From: Rhodocyclaceae bacterium
GTDB lineage: Bacteria; Pseudomonadota; Gammaproteobacteria; Burkholderiales; Rhodocyclaceae
Assembly (NCBI GenBank): GCA_016718525.1
Contig: JADKDD010000002.1
Coordinates: 496,001-560,000 of the forward strand
Direction of reading: 5' to 3'
Length of the DNA: 64,000 nucleotides
Part shown: in pieces, positions 18,484 to 26,273 of the stretch
Layout: the number at the start of each line of letters is the position of its first letter
Position numbering within the stretch: the stretch's first letter is position 1
The notes under the pieces: generated by a model
Seen by the model: the letters and a program-made list of their open reading frames with translations, nothing else
What the model was told of the DNA's origin: nothing
The model's database searches: none
Position numbers and translations under genes: made by a program

Positions 18484-20772
18484 CTAAGCTTTCGACAAAT
18501 GGTTGGATTCGACCACTGCCAATGCCGTCATGTTCACCAGACGGCGCACTGTGGCAGTAGAGGTCATGATGTGCACAGGTTTTGCTGCGCCGAGCAAGAC
18601 CGGGCCAACGGTGATGCCATCACCGTTGGATGCCTTGATCAGATTGAAAGCAATATTGGCGGCATCCAGATTCGGCATGATGAGCAAATTGGCTTCACCT
18701 TTAAGCCGGCATTCGGGATACAACTGATCGCGAATTTCTTGTGACAGTGCTGCGTCTCCGTGCATTTCGCCATCAACCTCCAGATCCGGGTCGCGGGCTC
18801 TGACAATACGCAATGCGTCGCTCATCTTTCGCGCCGATTGTGTCTGTTTGCTACCGAAGTTCGAGTGCGACAACAGCGCTACTTTCGGGGTCAAACCAAA
18901 ACGGCGAACTTCATCAGCAGCCATCAGGGTGATTTCCGCGAGTTGCGCCGCGTCGGGATCTTCGTTGATATAGGTATCGCACATAAACAATGTATGACGC
19001 GGTAGCAACAACATATTCATGGTTGCAAAGCAGTGCGCGTTCGGCCTAAGTCCGATGACATCGTTAACATGTTGCAGATGCCGGCTGAGTTGGCCTTGAG
19101 TACCGCAAATCATCGCATCGACGTCACCGCGCCGCAGCAACATTGAACCTATTAGTGTTGTGTCGGCACGCATCCGCAACTTGGCCAGCGACGGGGTTAC
19201 CCCGCCGCGCCCCAGCAGGCGGTGATATTCCTGCCAAAGCTCTTTGTAACGGGGGTCGTGATCGGGATTGACGATCTCGATATCACGCCCCGCTTGCAAT
19301 CGCAGTCCGGCCGACTTGATGCGCCGCTCGATCACCTCCGGTCGGCCGATAAGGACCGGGTGTGCCATACCTTCATCGAGTACGGCCTGAACCGCACGCA
19401 GTGTTCGTTCGTCCTCACCCTCGCAATAGATGACTCGCCGCGGAGCCTGCTTCGCGGCTGCGAATACCGGCTTCATCACAAAGCCCGAGTGATACACGAA
19501 GCTGTTAAGTTTTTCGCGATAGGCCTCAAGATCGGCGATCGGGCGGGTAGCCACGCCCGACTCCGCGGCCGCTTGTGCCACTGCCGGCGCAACCTTGACA
19601 ATCAGTCTTGGATCGAAGGGTCGCGGAATGAGATATTCACGACCAAACTGCAACGACGTACCGCCATAAGCCATGGCCACCACATCGGAAGCTTCGACCT
19701 GAGCCAATTCAGCAATTGCCCGCACCGCAGCAAGTTTCATGTGTTCGGTAATCGTGGATGCACCGGCATCAAGGGCGCCACGGAAAATAAACGGAAAACA
19801 AAGTACGTTGTTGACCTGATTTGGGTAGTCCGAACGGCCAGTAGCGATGATCGCATCATCGCGCACGGCCTTAACTTCTTCCGGGGTAATTTCGGGAGTC
19901 GGATTGGCCAACGCAAGAATCAGTGGATTTACTGCCATGGTGGCGACCATCGGAGCCTTGACCACCCCGCCAGCAGACAAACCCAACAAGACATCGGCAT
20001 CGACCATCACATCAGCAAGTTTGCGCGCCGGCGTTGCCTTGGCATAACGATCTTTGATCGGGTCCATCAGCGCGGTGCGTCCGACATAAACCACGCCCTC
20101 AATGTCAGTTACCCAAATGTTTTCCACTCGCGCACCGAGTTGGACCAGCAAATCCAGGCACGCCAATGCTGCAGCACCGGCACCGGAGGTCACAATCTTC
20201 ACCTCCTCAATCTTTTTCCCGACCAGTTTGAGTCCGTTGATGATTGCCGCGCCAACAACAATGGCGGTGCCGTGCTGATCGTCATGAAACACCGGAATCT
20301 TCATCCGCTCACGCAGTTTGGCTTCAATGTAAAAGCACTCCGGCGCTTTGATATCTTCCAGATTGATGCCCCCGAACGTTGGTTCCATTGCAGCGATATG
20401 CTCGATCAGCTGATCCGGGTCGGACTCCTGCAACTCGATATCGAAGACATCAATCCCGGCAAACTTCTTGAACAGTACCGCCTTGCCCTCCATCACTGGT
20501 TTGGCGGCCAAGGGGCCAATATTGCCCAAACCCAACACCGCCGTGCCGTTGGTAATTACGCCAACCAAATTGGCGCGTGCTGTCAGACGACTTGCCATGG
20601 CGGGGTCGTCGACAATGGCGTTACATGCGGCGGCAACCCCTGGCGAGTAGGCCAATGCTAGGTCGCGCTGATTGGTTAGTCCCTTGGTCGGCACCACCGC
20701 AATTTTTCCGGGTGTTGGCCACTCGTGGTATTCAAGCGCCGCTGCGGAAAGGTTTTGTTCTTCAGAAGACAT
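18484..20772 (-). CDS. maeB: NADP-dependent malic enzyme with phosphotransacetylase-like domain
   Basis: This enzyme decarboxylates malate to pyruvate with NADP, linking the TCA cycle to pyruvate and NADPH supply. The N-terminal malic domain (AYSPGVAAAC, NGTAVLGLGNIGPLAAKPVMEGK) and NAD-binding domain (SGAGAAALACLDLL, FHDDQHGTAIV) span about residues 1-425. A C-terminal domain resembling phosphotransacetylase (CEGEDERTLRAVQ, LLSHSNFGSK) reaches residue 762, the usual architecture of MaeB. It is first in a maeB-qor-parA-like group and is divergent from the second ParA-like gene. Confidence 0.96.
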   Translation of the reverse strand: MSSEEQNLSAAALEYHEWPTPGKIAVVPTKGLTNQRDLALAYSPGVAAACNAIVDDPAMASRLTARANLVGVITNGTAVLGLGNIGPLAAKPVMEGKAVLFKKFAGIDVFDIELQESDPDQLIEHIAAMEPTFGGINLEDIKAPECFYIEAKLRERMKIPVFHDDQHGTAIVVGAAIINGLKLVGKKIEEVKIVTSGAGAAALACLDLLVQLGARVENIWVTDIEGVVYVGRTALMDPIKDRYAKATPARKLADVMVDADVLLGLSAGGVVKAPMVATMAVNPLILALANPTPEITPEEVKAVRDDAIIATGRSDYPNQVNNVLCFPFIFRGALDAGASTITEHMKLAAVRAIAELAQVEASDVVAMAYGGTSLQFGREYLIPRPFDPRLIVKVAPAVAQAAAESGVATRPIADLEAYREKLNSFVYHSGFVMKPVFAAAKQAPRRVIYCEGEDERTLRAVQAVLDEGMAHPVLIGRPEVIERRIKSAGLRLQAGRDIEIVNPDHDPRYKELWQEYHRLLGRGGVTPSLAKLRMRADTTLIGSMLLRRGDVDAMICGTQGQLSRHLQHVNDVIGLRPNAHCFATMNMLLLPRHTLFMCDTYINEDPDAAQLAEITLMAADEVRRFGLTPKVALLSHSNFGSKQTQSARKMSDALRIVRARDPDLEVDGEMHGDAALSQEIRDQLYPECRLKGEANLLIMPNLDAANIAFNLIKASNGDGITVGPVLLGAAKPVHIMTSTATVRRLVNMTALAVVESNHLSKA

Positions 20773-20887
20773 AAGGGCACACGCTAGTAAGGAAATAACA
20801 CCAATGATAGACCTCGATTCTCACTCCATGGAGAAACCTGACGCTATGGGAGAATGAGCACCCGATCAAAAAATTTCAAGGATTTTC

Positions 20888-21697
20888 ATGAAGCGCGTCG
20901 TTTTCAATCAAAAAGGTGGGGTCGGCAAGAGCACGATAACGTGCAATCTGGCTGCTGTCGCAGCGTCACGCGGCATCAGGACGCTCGTCATCGACCTCGA
21001 CGCGCAGGCCAACTCAACGCGTTACTTGTTAGGCGACCAAGCCGACACTTTGCGCTACACCGCAGCCGATTTCTTTGACCAAATGCTGAATTTCCGGCTG
21101 CGCCCCAATCCCACGGAAGACTTCATTGTTCAGTCAACTTTTGACGAAAATCTGTACGTGCTGCCAAGCTCGGCCGGTTTGGATGATCTGCATGGCAAAC
21201 TCGAAGCGCGCTACAAGATATATAAACTCAGGGAGGCGCTTGATACGCTTAGCGGATTTGAGCAAATTTGGATCGACACTCCGCCCGCACTCAACTACTA
21301 CACGCGCTCTGCACTGATTGCCGGGGACTCCTGCCTGATTCCATTTGACTGTGATGATTTCTCGCGCCGTGCGCTGTACACCCTGATCGACAACGTGGCG
21401 GAAATTCGTACAGACCACAATGCGAAGCTTGAGGTCGAAGGCATCATCATCAATCAATTTCAAGCACGAGCCAGCCTGCCAGGCCAAATCGTGCAGGAAC
21501 TCCGTGACGAAAATCTACCGGTTCTGGAAACCATGCTTTCCTCATCCGTCAAGATCAAGGAGTCGCACCAATTCTCGTTGCCGATGATTCATTTGGATTC
21601 TAGGCACAAATTGACGCTCGAGTTTTCCTCGTTGTACGACGAAATTCAGAAAAATCAGAAATCTCGCCGGAAATCTGCCGGCCTGAAAAAAGCTTGA
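20888..21697 (+). CDS. ParA-family ATPase, no ParB partner
   Basis: A second ParA-like ATPase of 269 residues, starting with the deviant Walker A motif FNQKGGVGKSTITCNLAA and with DLDAQANST and WIDTPPALN as the Walker A' and B regions. The tail is Lys/Arg-rich (SRRKSAGLKKA). An AAGGA lies 6 bases before the ATG. It stands alone, divergent from maeB and convergent with the MAPEG gene, with no parB nearby. It is much longer than the one at 16861-17484 and does not look like a recent duplicate. Function unknown. Confidence 0.85.
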   Translation: MKRVVFNQKGGVGKSTITCNLAAVAASRGIRTLVIDLDAQANSTRYLLGDQADTLRYTAADFFDQMLNFRLRPNPTEDFIVQSTFDENLYVLPSSAGLDDLHGKLEARYKIYKLREALDTLSGFEQIWIDTPPALNYYTRSALIAGDSCLIPFDCDDFSRRALYTLIDNVAEIRTDHNAKLEVEGIIINQFQARASLPGQIVQELRDENLPVLETMLSSSVKIKESHQFSLPMIHLDSRHKLTLEFSSLYDEIQKNQKSRRKSAGLKKA

Positions 21698-21733
21698 TGC
21701 TACAGCCGGTAGCGCGCAGTTGAAGTGTCAGTC

Positions 21734-22162
21734 CTAGCCGCCAAACTTTCCTGCCATTTGCAGTAGCCAGTACACAGAAATTCCGACTTGCGCGGCAAAA
21801 CAAGCAAAACGAATATTGACGGCAACGTTGCCGACAGACATCAAATGCACGACCGACTGCCCGATTCTGCATGCCAGCACTACCATTGCCAACGGGTCGG
21901 TGATGCCCGTGGAACCAGTCGCCAAGGCCAGCAGCAATGCGCCGCCAACAAACGGAAACGCTTCATAACAATTGGCATGTGCTCGAACCAGACGGGCGAC
22001 AAAGGGCGTCATGTCAGTACCATCCGGACGGAAGCTGTTGGGTGCGCGGCGCGCAGTCATCACTGCATTGACACGCACCGCCGCCAGCATCAGCAGCAAA
22101 ATCAGGAACCAACCGACATAACCGGTGAGGGCAAGAGCGCTAGCGTTCATCATGTTCTCCAA
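21734..22162 (-). CDS. MAPEG-family membrane protein
   Basis: A small integral membrane protein of the MAPEG family (eicosanoid and glutathione metabolism superfamily; bacterial members are of unknown substrate). About four hydrophobic helices are visible. The conserved RAHANCYEAFPFVGG segment follows the first loop at about residue 61. It has 142 residues. It lies 35 bases below the uvrD start region in the same direction as uvrD reads, downstream of it. Confidence 0.85.
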   Translation of the reverse strand: MENMMNASALALTGYVGWFLILLLMLAAVRVNAVMTARRAPNSFRPDGTDMTPFVARLVRAHANCYEAFPFVGGALLLALATGSTGITDPLAMVVLACRIGQSVVHLMSVGNVAVNIRFACFAAQVGISVYWLLQMAGKFGG

Positions 22163-22196
22163 ATAGTCGACCAGTAATCATCTTATGCGAACTGGA

Positions 22197-24374
22197 CTAA
22201 ACCGGCTCAAGTCTGGCCATCGACAGAGCCAACCATTTCATTCCGTTGCTGCCAAAATTGACCTGCACGCGTACATCGTTGCCCCCACCGTCTGCACTGA
22301 TTATGACGCCGAGTCCGAATTTCGGATGAGTGACACTTTGACCTACATGAAATCCTCCCGCCGATGCGTTCCGGCGTGAGCCGCTTTGGCTGCGACCTTG
22401 GTGATTGCCAGTTGGTGCTGGCGGGACGCCGTCATATGTCTGCCCGGCTCGTGGTGTCAGCCATTTGACTAACTCCTGCGGTACTTCATCGAGAAAGCTT
22501 GAGGGCAAGTTATAGCGCGTTTGACCATGCAACATCCGTGTCTGCGCAAAGGTCAAGTACAGGCGGGTGCGCGCTCGCGTAACCGCAACGTACATCAACC
22601 GCCGCTCTTCTTCCATGCCCTTGTCTTCCAGTTTGGAATTCTCATGCGGGAACAAACCTTCCTCCAAACCGCTGATGAATACCACATTGAATTCCAGGCC
22701 CTTGGCTGAATGCACTGTCATCAATTGCAATGCGTCATCGCCTTCGCCGGCTTGATGCTCGCCTGCCTCCAATGAGGCATGGGCGAGAAAGGAGATCAGA
22801 TCGCCGGACAGCTCACCGTCTTCGCCGGCGATACCAGCCTCGGCGACAAAACTTGCAGCTGCGTTCACCAATTCATCCAGATTGGCCAGTCGATCCTGAC
22901 CTTCCTTTTCATTGCGGTAAAAATCTCGCAACCCGGACAAATCCAAAACATGTTCGACAAGCTCCGGTAAGGGCAGTTGTGCTGCCTCCCGAAGGCGGCT
23001 GATGAGTTGAGAGAAAGCGGCAAGCGAGTTCCCTGCCTTCCCCGTCAAATCTGGTATCGCATCGTGCAAACTGCATTGCCGGATCATCGCTGCATCCTGC
23101 AGGTTTTCAAGCGTACGCGCACCAATACCACGCGCCGGAAAATTCACTACGCGTGCAAACGCAGTATCGTCATTCGAGTTGCCGACCAACCGCAAATAGG
23201 ACAGCGCATGCTTGATCTCGGCACGCTCAAAAAACCTTAGGCCGCCATACACTCGATACGGTAATCCTGCATTGAAAAGTGCATGTTCCAATGCGCGAGA
23301 TTGCGCATTGCTACGATAGAGCAACGCGATTTCTGCACGCGAATGACCTTCACGGGTCAACGCCTTGACTTCCTCAACGATAAAGCGCGCCTCGTCGCTA
23401 TCGGAATACGATTCATGCACCCGCACGGGCTCGCCACTGCCAGCTTCGGTCCACAGATTCTTCCCAAGGCGTTGCGGATTGTTCTTGATGATTGCATTGG
23501 CTGCATCCAGAATATTGCCGTGCGAACGATAGTTTTGTTCCAGACGAATCAAGTTTGCCACTTTAAATTCACGTTCAAAGTCGCGCATGTTGCCAATGTC
23601 TGCGCCGCGAAATCCGTAAATTGACTGATCATCGTCGCCGACGGCAAACATCGACGCGTGCTCACCAGCAAGCAATTTGAGCCACGCATATTGCAGCCGG
23701 TTGGTGTCTTGAAATTCATCGACCAGAATATGTTGGAAGCGCTGTTGATAGTGACGTCGCAAAGGCTCGTTGCGCTCGAGCAACTCAAAACACCGCAACA
23801 GCAATTCCGGAAAATCCACCACTCCTTCGCGCTGGCACTGAGCTTCGTAGGCTTGGTACAACTCAACTTTCTTTCGCGTCCATTCGTCCCACGCTTCGAC
23901 AGCTGCCGGACGAAATCCAGCTTCTTTCTGGGCGTTAATGAAAAAAGTCAGTTCGCGTGGCGGGTATTTTTCATCATCGACATTTAGCGACTTGAGCAAA
24001 CGCTTCACTGCGGCTTGCTGATCAGAGGAATCCATGATTTGAAACAGCTGCGGCAGGCCGGCATCGCGATGATGGGCGCGCAACATGCGATTGCAAAGAC
24101 CATGAAAAGTGCCTAGCCACATGCCGCGGACATTTCCCATATTGATTGGCAGCATCGCAGCCAATCGGGACTGCATTTCCTTGGCTGCTTTGTTGGTAAA
24201 GGTCACCGCAAGCACTCCCGCTGGAGTTACTTGAGAGGTAGAAATCAGCCACGCAATTCGCGTCGTCAGCACCCGCGTCTTGCCTGAGCCGGCGCCAGCA
24301 AGAATCAAAGCATGTTGGGGTGGAAGCGTTACCGCTGCCAGTTGCGGCGCGTTCAGGCCATCAAGAAGATTCAC
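22197..24374 (-). CDS. uvrD: DNA helicase II (UvrD/PcrA family)
   Basis: A superfamily 1A 3'-5' DNA helicase acting in nucleotide excision and mismatch repair. Motifs seen: Q-motif GLNAPQLAAV, Walker A GAGSGKT, DEFQDTN, GDDDQSIYGFRGA, NYRSHGNIL, TVHSAKGLEF and VAVTRARTRLYL. The C-terminal Tudor-like domain (VGQSVTHPKFGLGVI) favours UvrD/PcrA over Rep. It has 725 residues. The linker before that domain holds an antisense-oriented dispersed repeat reading DGVPPAPTG. The MAPEG gene follows. Confidence 0.95.
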   Translation of the reverse strand: MNLLDGLNAPQLAAVTLPPQHALILAGAGSGKTRVLTTRIAWLISTSQVTPAGVLAVTFTNKAAKEMQSRLAAMLPINMGNVRGMWLGTFHGLCNRMLRAHHRDAGLPQLFQIMDSSDQQAAVKRLLKSLNVDDEKYPPRELTFFINAQKEAGFRPAAVEAWDEWTRKKVELYQAYEAQCQREGVVDFPELLLRCFELLERNEPLRRHYQQRFQHILVDEFQDTNRLQYAWLKLLAGEHASMFAVGDDDQSIYGFRGADIGNMRDFEREFKVANLIRLEQNYRSHGNILDAANAIIKNNPQRLGKNLWTEAGSGEPVRVHESYSDSDEARFIVEEVKALTREGHSRAEIALLYRSNAQSRALEHALFNAGLPYRVYGGLRFFERAEIKHALSYLRLVGNSNDDTAFARVVNFPARGIGARTLENLQDAAMIRQCSLHDAIPDLTGKAGNSLAAFSQLISRLREAAQLPLPELVEHVLDLSGLRDFYRNEKEGQDRLANLDELVNAAASFVAEAGIAGEDGELSGDLISFLAHASLEAGEHQAGEGDDALQLMTVHSAKGLEFNVVFISGLEEGLFPHENSKLEDKGMEEERRLMYVAVTRARTRLYLTFAQTRMLHGQTRYNLPSSFLDEVPQELVKWLTPRAGQTYDGVPPAPTGNHQGRSQSGSRRNASAGGFHVGQSVTHPKFGLGVIISADGGGNDVRVQVNFGSNGMKWLALSMARLEPV
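22407..22433 (+). repeat. Dispersed 27-bp element, copy 3 (in uvrD)
   Basis: GCCAGTTGGTGCTGGC followed by GGGACGCCGTC, near the consensus. It is antisense to uvrD and encodes DGVPPAPTG in the disordered linker before the C-terminal domain. Confidence 0.9.
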
Positions 24375-24517
24375 AATAGCAAATAAAACAGATAGTTAGA
24401 TGGCTTGTCAGCAATGGGGTTCAAGGTGAAACAACCCCAAAATGAGGTTTCGGGTGTTGTTTTAGGCTTGGGGCTCTAGTCTACCCGTTCGGGGGCTTAT
24501 CGACTGTACTGTGTCGA

Positions 24518-24964
24518 ATGAAAACCACAAGCGGAACAGTTACACAGAGACGGTCAGTGGTGAAACAGGTGCAGGGCAACCAATCCTGCGATCCTGACTA
24601 TCCACCCAAGCTGCTATCTTGGCTGACAGCCAGATCCGGAGTCCCGATTAGCGTGGGACAAGGACTATGGCAGCAGGCTTGCCAGGAGGTCGGCAAGGAC
24701 AGCGTGCCCGGCAGCAGGGATTTCTTCGCGGCGGCAATTGACCGGTTGATTGAACTGATCGAAAACGAATCCACGCGCCGCGATCTGGCCTCATTTGGTT
24801 TTCGTCCATGGGCCCGGTACCACGCAGGATTGCTCTCTGTAAGCACCCACCTCATTTTGTCCTGCTACCAACTCCAGCACCGGCACATGCGGACAACACC
24901 TACGCTTCGCTGGTCTCCGTTTTTCCCGCATCACCTCAGCAGTAACTCGCAGTTCCTGAAGTAG
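24518..24964 (+). CDS. Uncertain hypothetical ORF
   Basis: A 148-codon frame without recognised similarity. Residues about 25-100 (LLSWLTARSGVPISVGQ, AIDRLIELIENES) look protein-like with an acidic helix, while the last 50 residues are rich in His, Pro and Ser and look non-coding, as if the true frame had been lost. No Shine-Dalgarno site is seen before the ATG. The 143 bases before it hold only the uvrD 5' region with a GGGGTT/AACCCC inverted repeat. It may be a decayed gene, or the leader of the small gene at 24984. Confidence 0.25.
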   Translation: MKTTSGTVTQRRSVVKQVQGNQSCDPDYPPKLLSWLTARSGVPISVGQGLWQQACQEVGKDSVPGSRDFFAAAIDRLIELIENESTRRDLASFGFRPWARYHAGLLSVSTHLILSCYQLQHRHMRTTPTLRWSPFFPHHLSSNSQFLK

Positions 24965-24983
24965 ATTCTCAAAGGAGTAGCAC

Positions 24984-25187
24984 ATGAAATCAACCAAAAT
25001 GACGTCGCTCATGTTGATCACTGCAGTCGCCGTGACAAGCCTTGCCGCCTATGCGGAAATCGTGACGAGTATGGCCACGTTCGCGGAAGCCAAAGGCGCT
25101 CCGGTGTCGAGCTCCGAATACCCGGAAATTCCAGCCGTGCCGCCGTACATCTATATGGGGATGAGCGCTTACACGGCCCCGCTGTAA
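24984..25187 (+). CDS. Small exported peptide of unknown function
   Basis: A 67-residue ORF with a strong Shine-Dalgarno site (AAAGGAG, 9 bases before the ATG). The N-terminus is a clear signal peptide with Lys residues, a hydrophobic core (LMLITAVAVTSLAA) and a plausible cleavage after AYA near residue 24. The predicted mature part is about 43 residues, Pro- and Tyr-rich (SEYPEIPAVPPYIYMGM), without cysteines. I do not recognise it. It is convergent with the FecR-SPOR gene 13 bases away. Good translation signals and a signal peptide argue that it is real. Confidence 0.6.
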   Translation: MKSTKMTSLMLITAVAVTSLAAYAEIVTSMATFAEAKGAPVSSSEYPEIPAVPPYIYMGMSAYTAPL

Positions 25188-25200
25188 ATCCTGCGTATAT

Positions 25201-26106
25201 TCACTTTTTGCCCGGCTTGCGCGGAGCCAGCTCGGCGCCGGTGGTGCTCTTTACGCTGCGCGCCACCTGGTGAGCTTCTTCAGCGGATGCAAAACCGCTA
25301 ATGAATATTGAATAGGTCCATTCAGCACCATTCGCAAGCTTACTCGGCATAGGACGAATTCTTGCCGGATAACCGGCCGCGCGCAAGCGATCATAGACTG
25401 CAATTGCCTGAGACTGATCAGCCACGCCCTCTTGTTCGAGCAACCAGGCGCCTCCTGTGGTAACAGCTCCACCAGCTGTAATTTCAGTCTCTGCGGCAAG
25501 GCTTTGCAAAGTAGATAAATCAAACTGTCGTACCTGTCCTGCTTCACCACGACGCGCCACCATGAAGTTCATCGGATCGAGTGAAAACATTTGTCCTTCA
25601 CGCGACAATTGAATTTTTCCTTCGATCAAAGCAACCAACTCGCTATCTGGTAACGCACGGCCCCACACGTCGGTGCCCCGAATGCCGATGGTCGCAGTGG
25701 CAACGCGAATCGTCACATCACGACCGCGCGCCTTCTGCAACAATCCAGTCGTAAAGCGGAATGCCCCAGCCGCAACATTAAACACACCGCGAAACATTCC
25801 GTTCTGCTCTGCACTGCTGTCATGGAACTCGAATCGCGCTGTTTCGCCGAGTTTTACCCGACTACCCTCGGCGAGCATCAGATAAGCCCGTGAACCACTG
25901 CCGGTTTTCACAATGTCGCCGTTCCTGATTTCGGTTCCCGGGGTCAACGGCTCTTGTCTGCCATTTCGCTCCAGCCAGGCAGGCGCCAGCACGGCTTCGA
26001 CCCTCCCGGGAGTGCTCGCGAGACTGATTGGCGCCCATAAAAACCATGCTGTAAAACCCAGCGAAAGCGCCTCGGTAAATAGTCGTATTCCAGAGCTTTT
26101 GGGCAT
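25201..26106 (-). CDS. FecR-domain protein with C-terminal SPOR domain
   Basis: A periplasmic or envelope protein with an N-terminal signal or anchor (about residues 10-30, ending PISLAS). A FecR domain follows (LTPGTEIRNGDIVKTGSGSR, VRVATATIGIRGTDVWG, residues about 55-170). The C-terminal 75 residues resemble a SPOR domain (YSIFISGFASAEEAHQVARSV), which in other proteins binds denuded glycan strands at the septum. No sigma factor or TonB receptor gene is adjacent, so classical FecR signalling is unlikely. It is divergent from leuS. Confidence 0.8.
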   Translation of the reverse strand: MPKSSGIRLFTEALSLGFTAWFLWAPISLASTPGRVEAVLAPAWLERNGRQEPLTPGTEIRNGDIVKTGSGSRAYLMLAEGSRVKLGETARFEFHDSSAEQNGMFRGVFNVAAGAFRFTTGLLQKARGRDVTIRVATATIGIRGTDVWGRALPDSELVALIEGKIQLSREGQMFSLDPMNFMVARRGEAGQVRQFDLSTLQSLAAETEITAGGAVTTGGAWLLEQEGVADQSQAIAVYDRLRAAGYPARIRPMPSKLANGAEWTYSIFISGFASAEEAHQVARSVKSTTGAELAPRKPGKK

Positions 26107-26184
26107 ATAAATGGTTCCTCAAATTGCCATCGGCTTCCACGCCTTGGCCAGTAGTCTCAAAGTATGTGTTCAACCAGTGGTGCG

Positions 26185-26190
26185 TATAAT
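26185..26190 (+). promoter_or_regulatory. Candidate -10 box of leuS
   Basis: TATAAT lies 84 bases before the leuS ATG in the 167-base region between the FecR-SPOR gene and leuS. No convincing -35 box is seen at the usual distance. Confidence 0.3.
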
Positions 26191-26273
26191 CGGCGGTTCA
26201 GGCCGTATTCATCATTAGACGAAGCGACGTCGATTCGCTTACAAAAATTAACTTAACGCTCACGAATCCGCCC

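Noticed and set aside
19222..20661. 479-codon ORF on the plus strand
   Set aside because: It is antisense to maeB; the maeB reading is strongly conserved and this frame resembles nothing.
24598..24855. 85-codon ORF on the minus strand
   Set aside because: It is antisense to the plus-strand ORF, has no RBS and a Ser/Arg/Pro-rich shadow composition.
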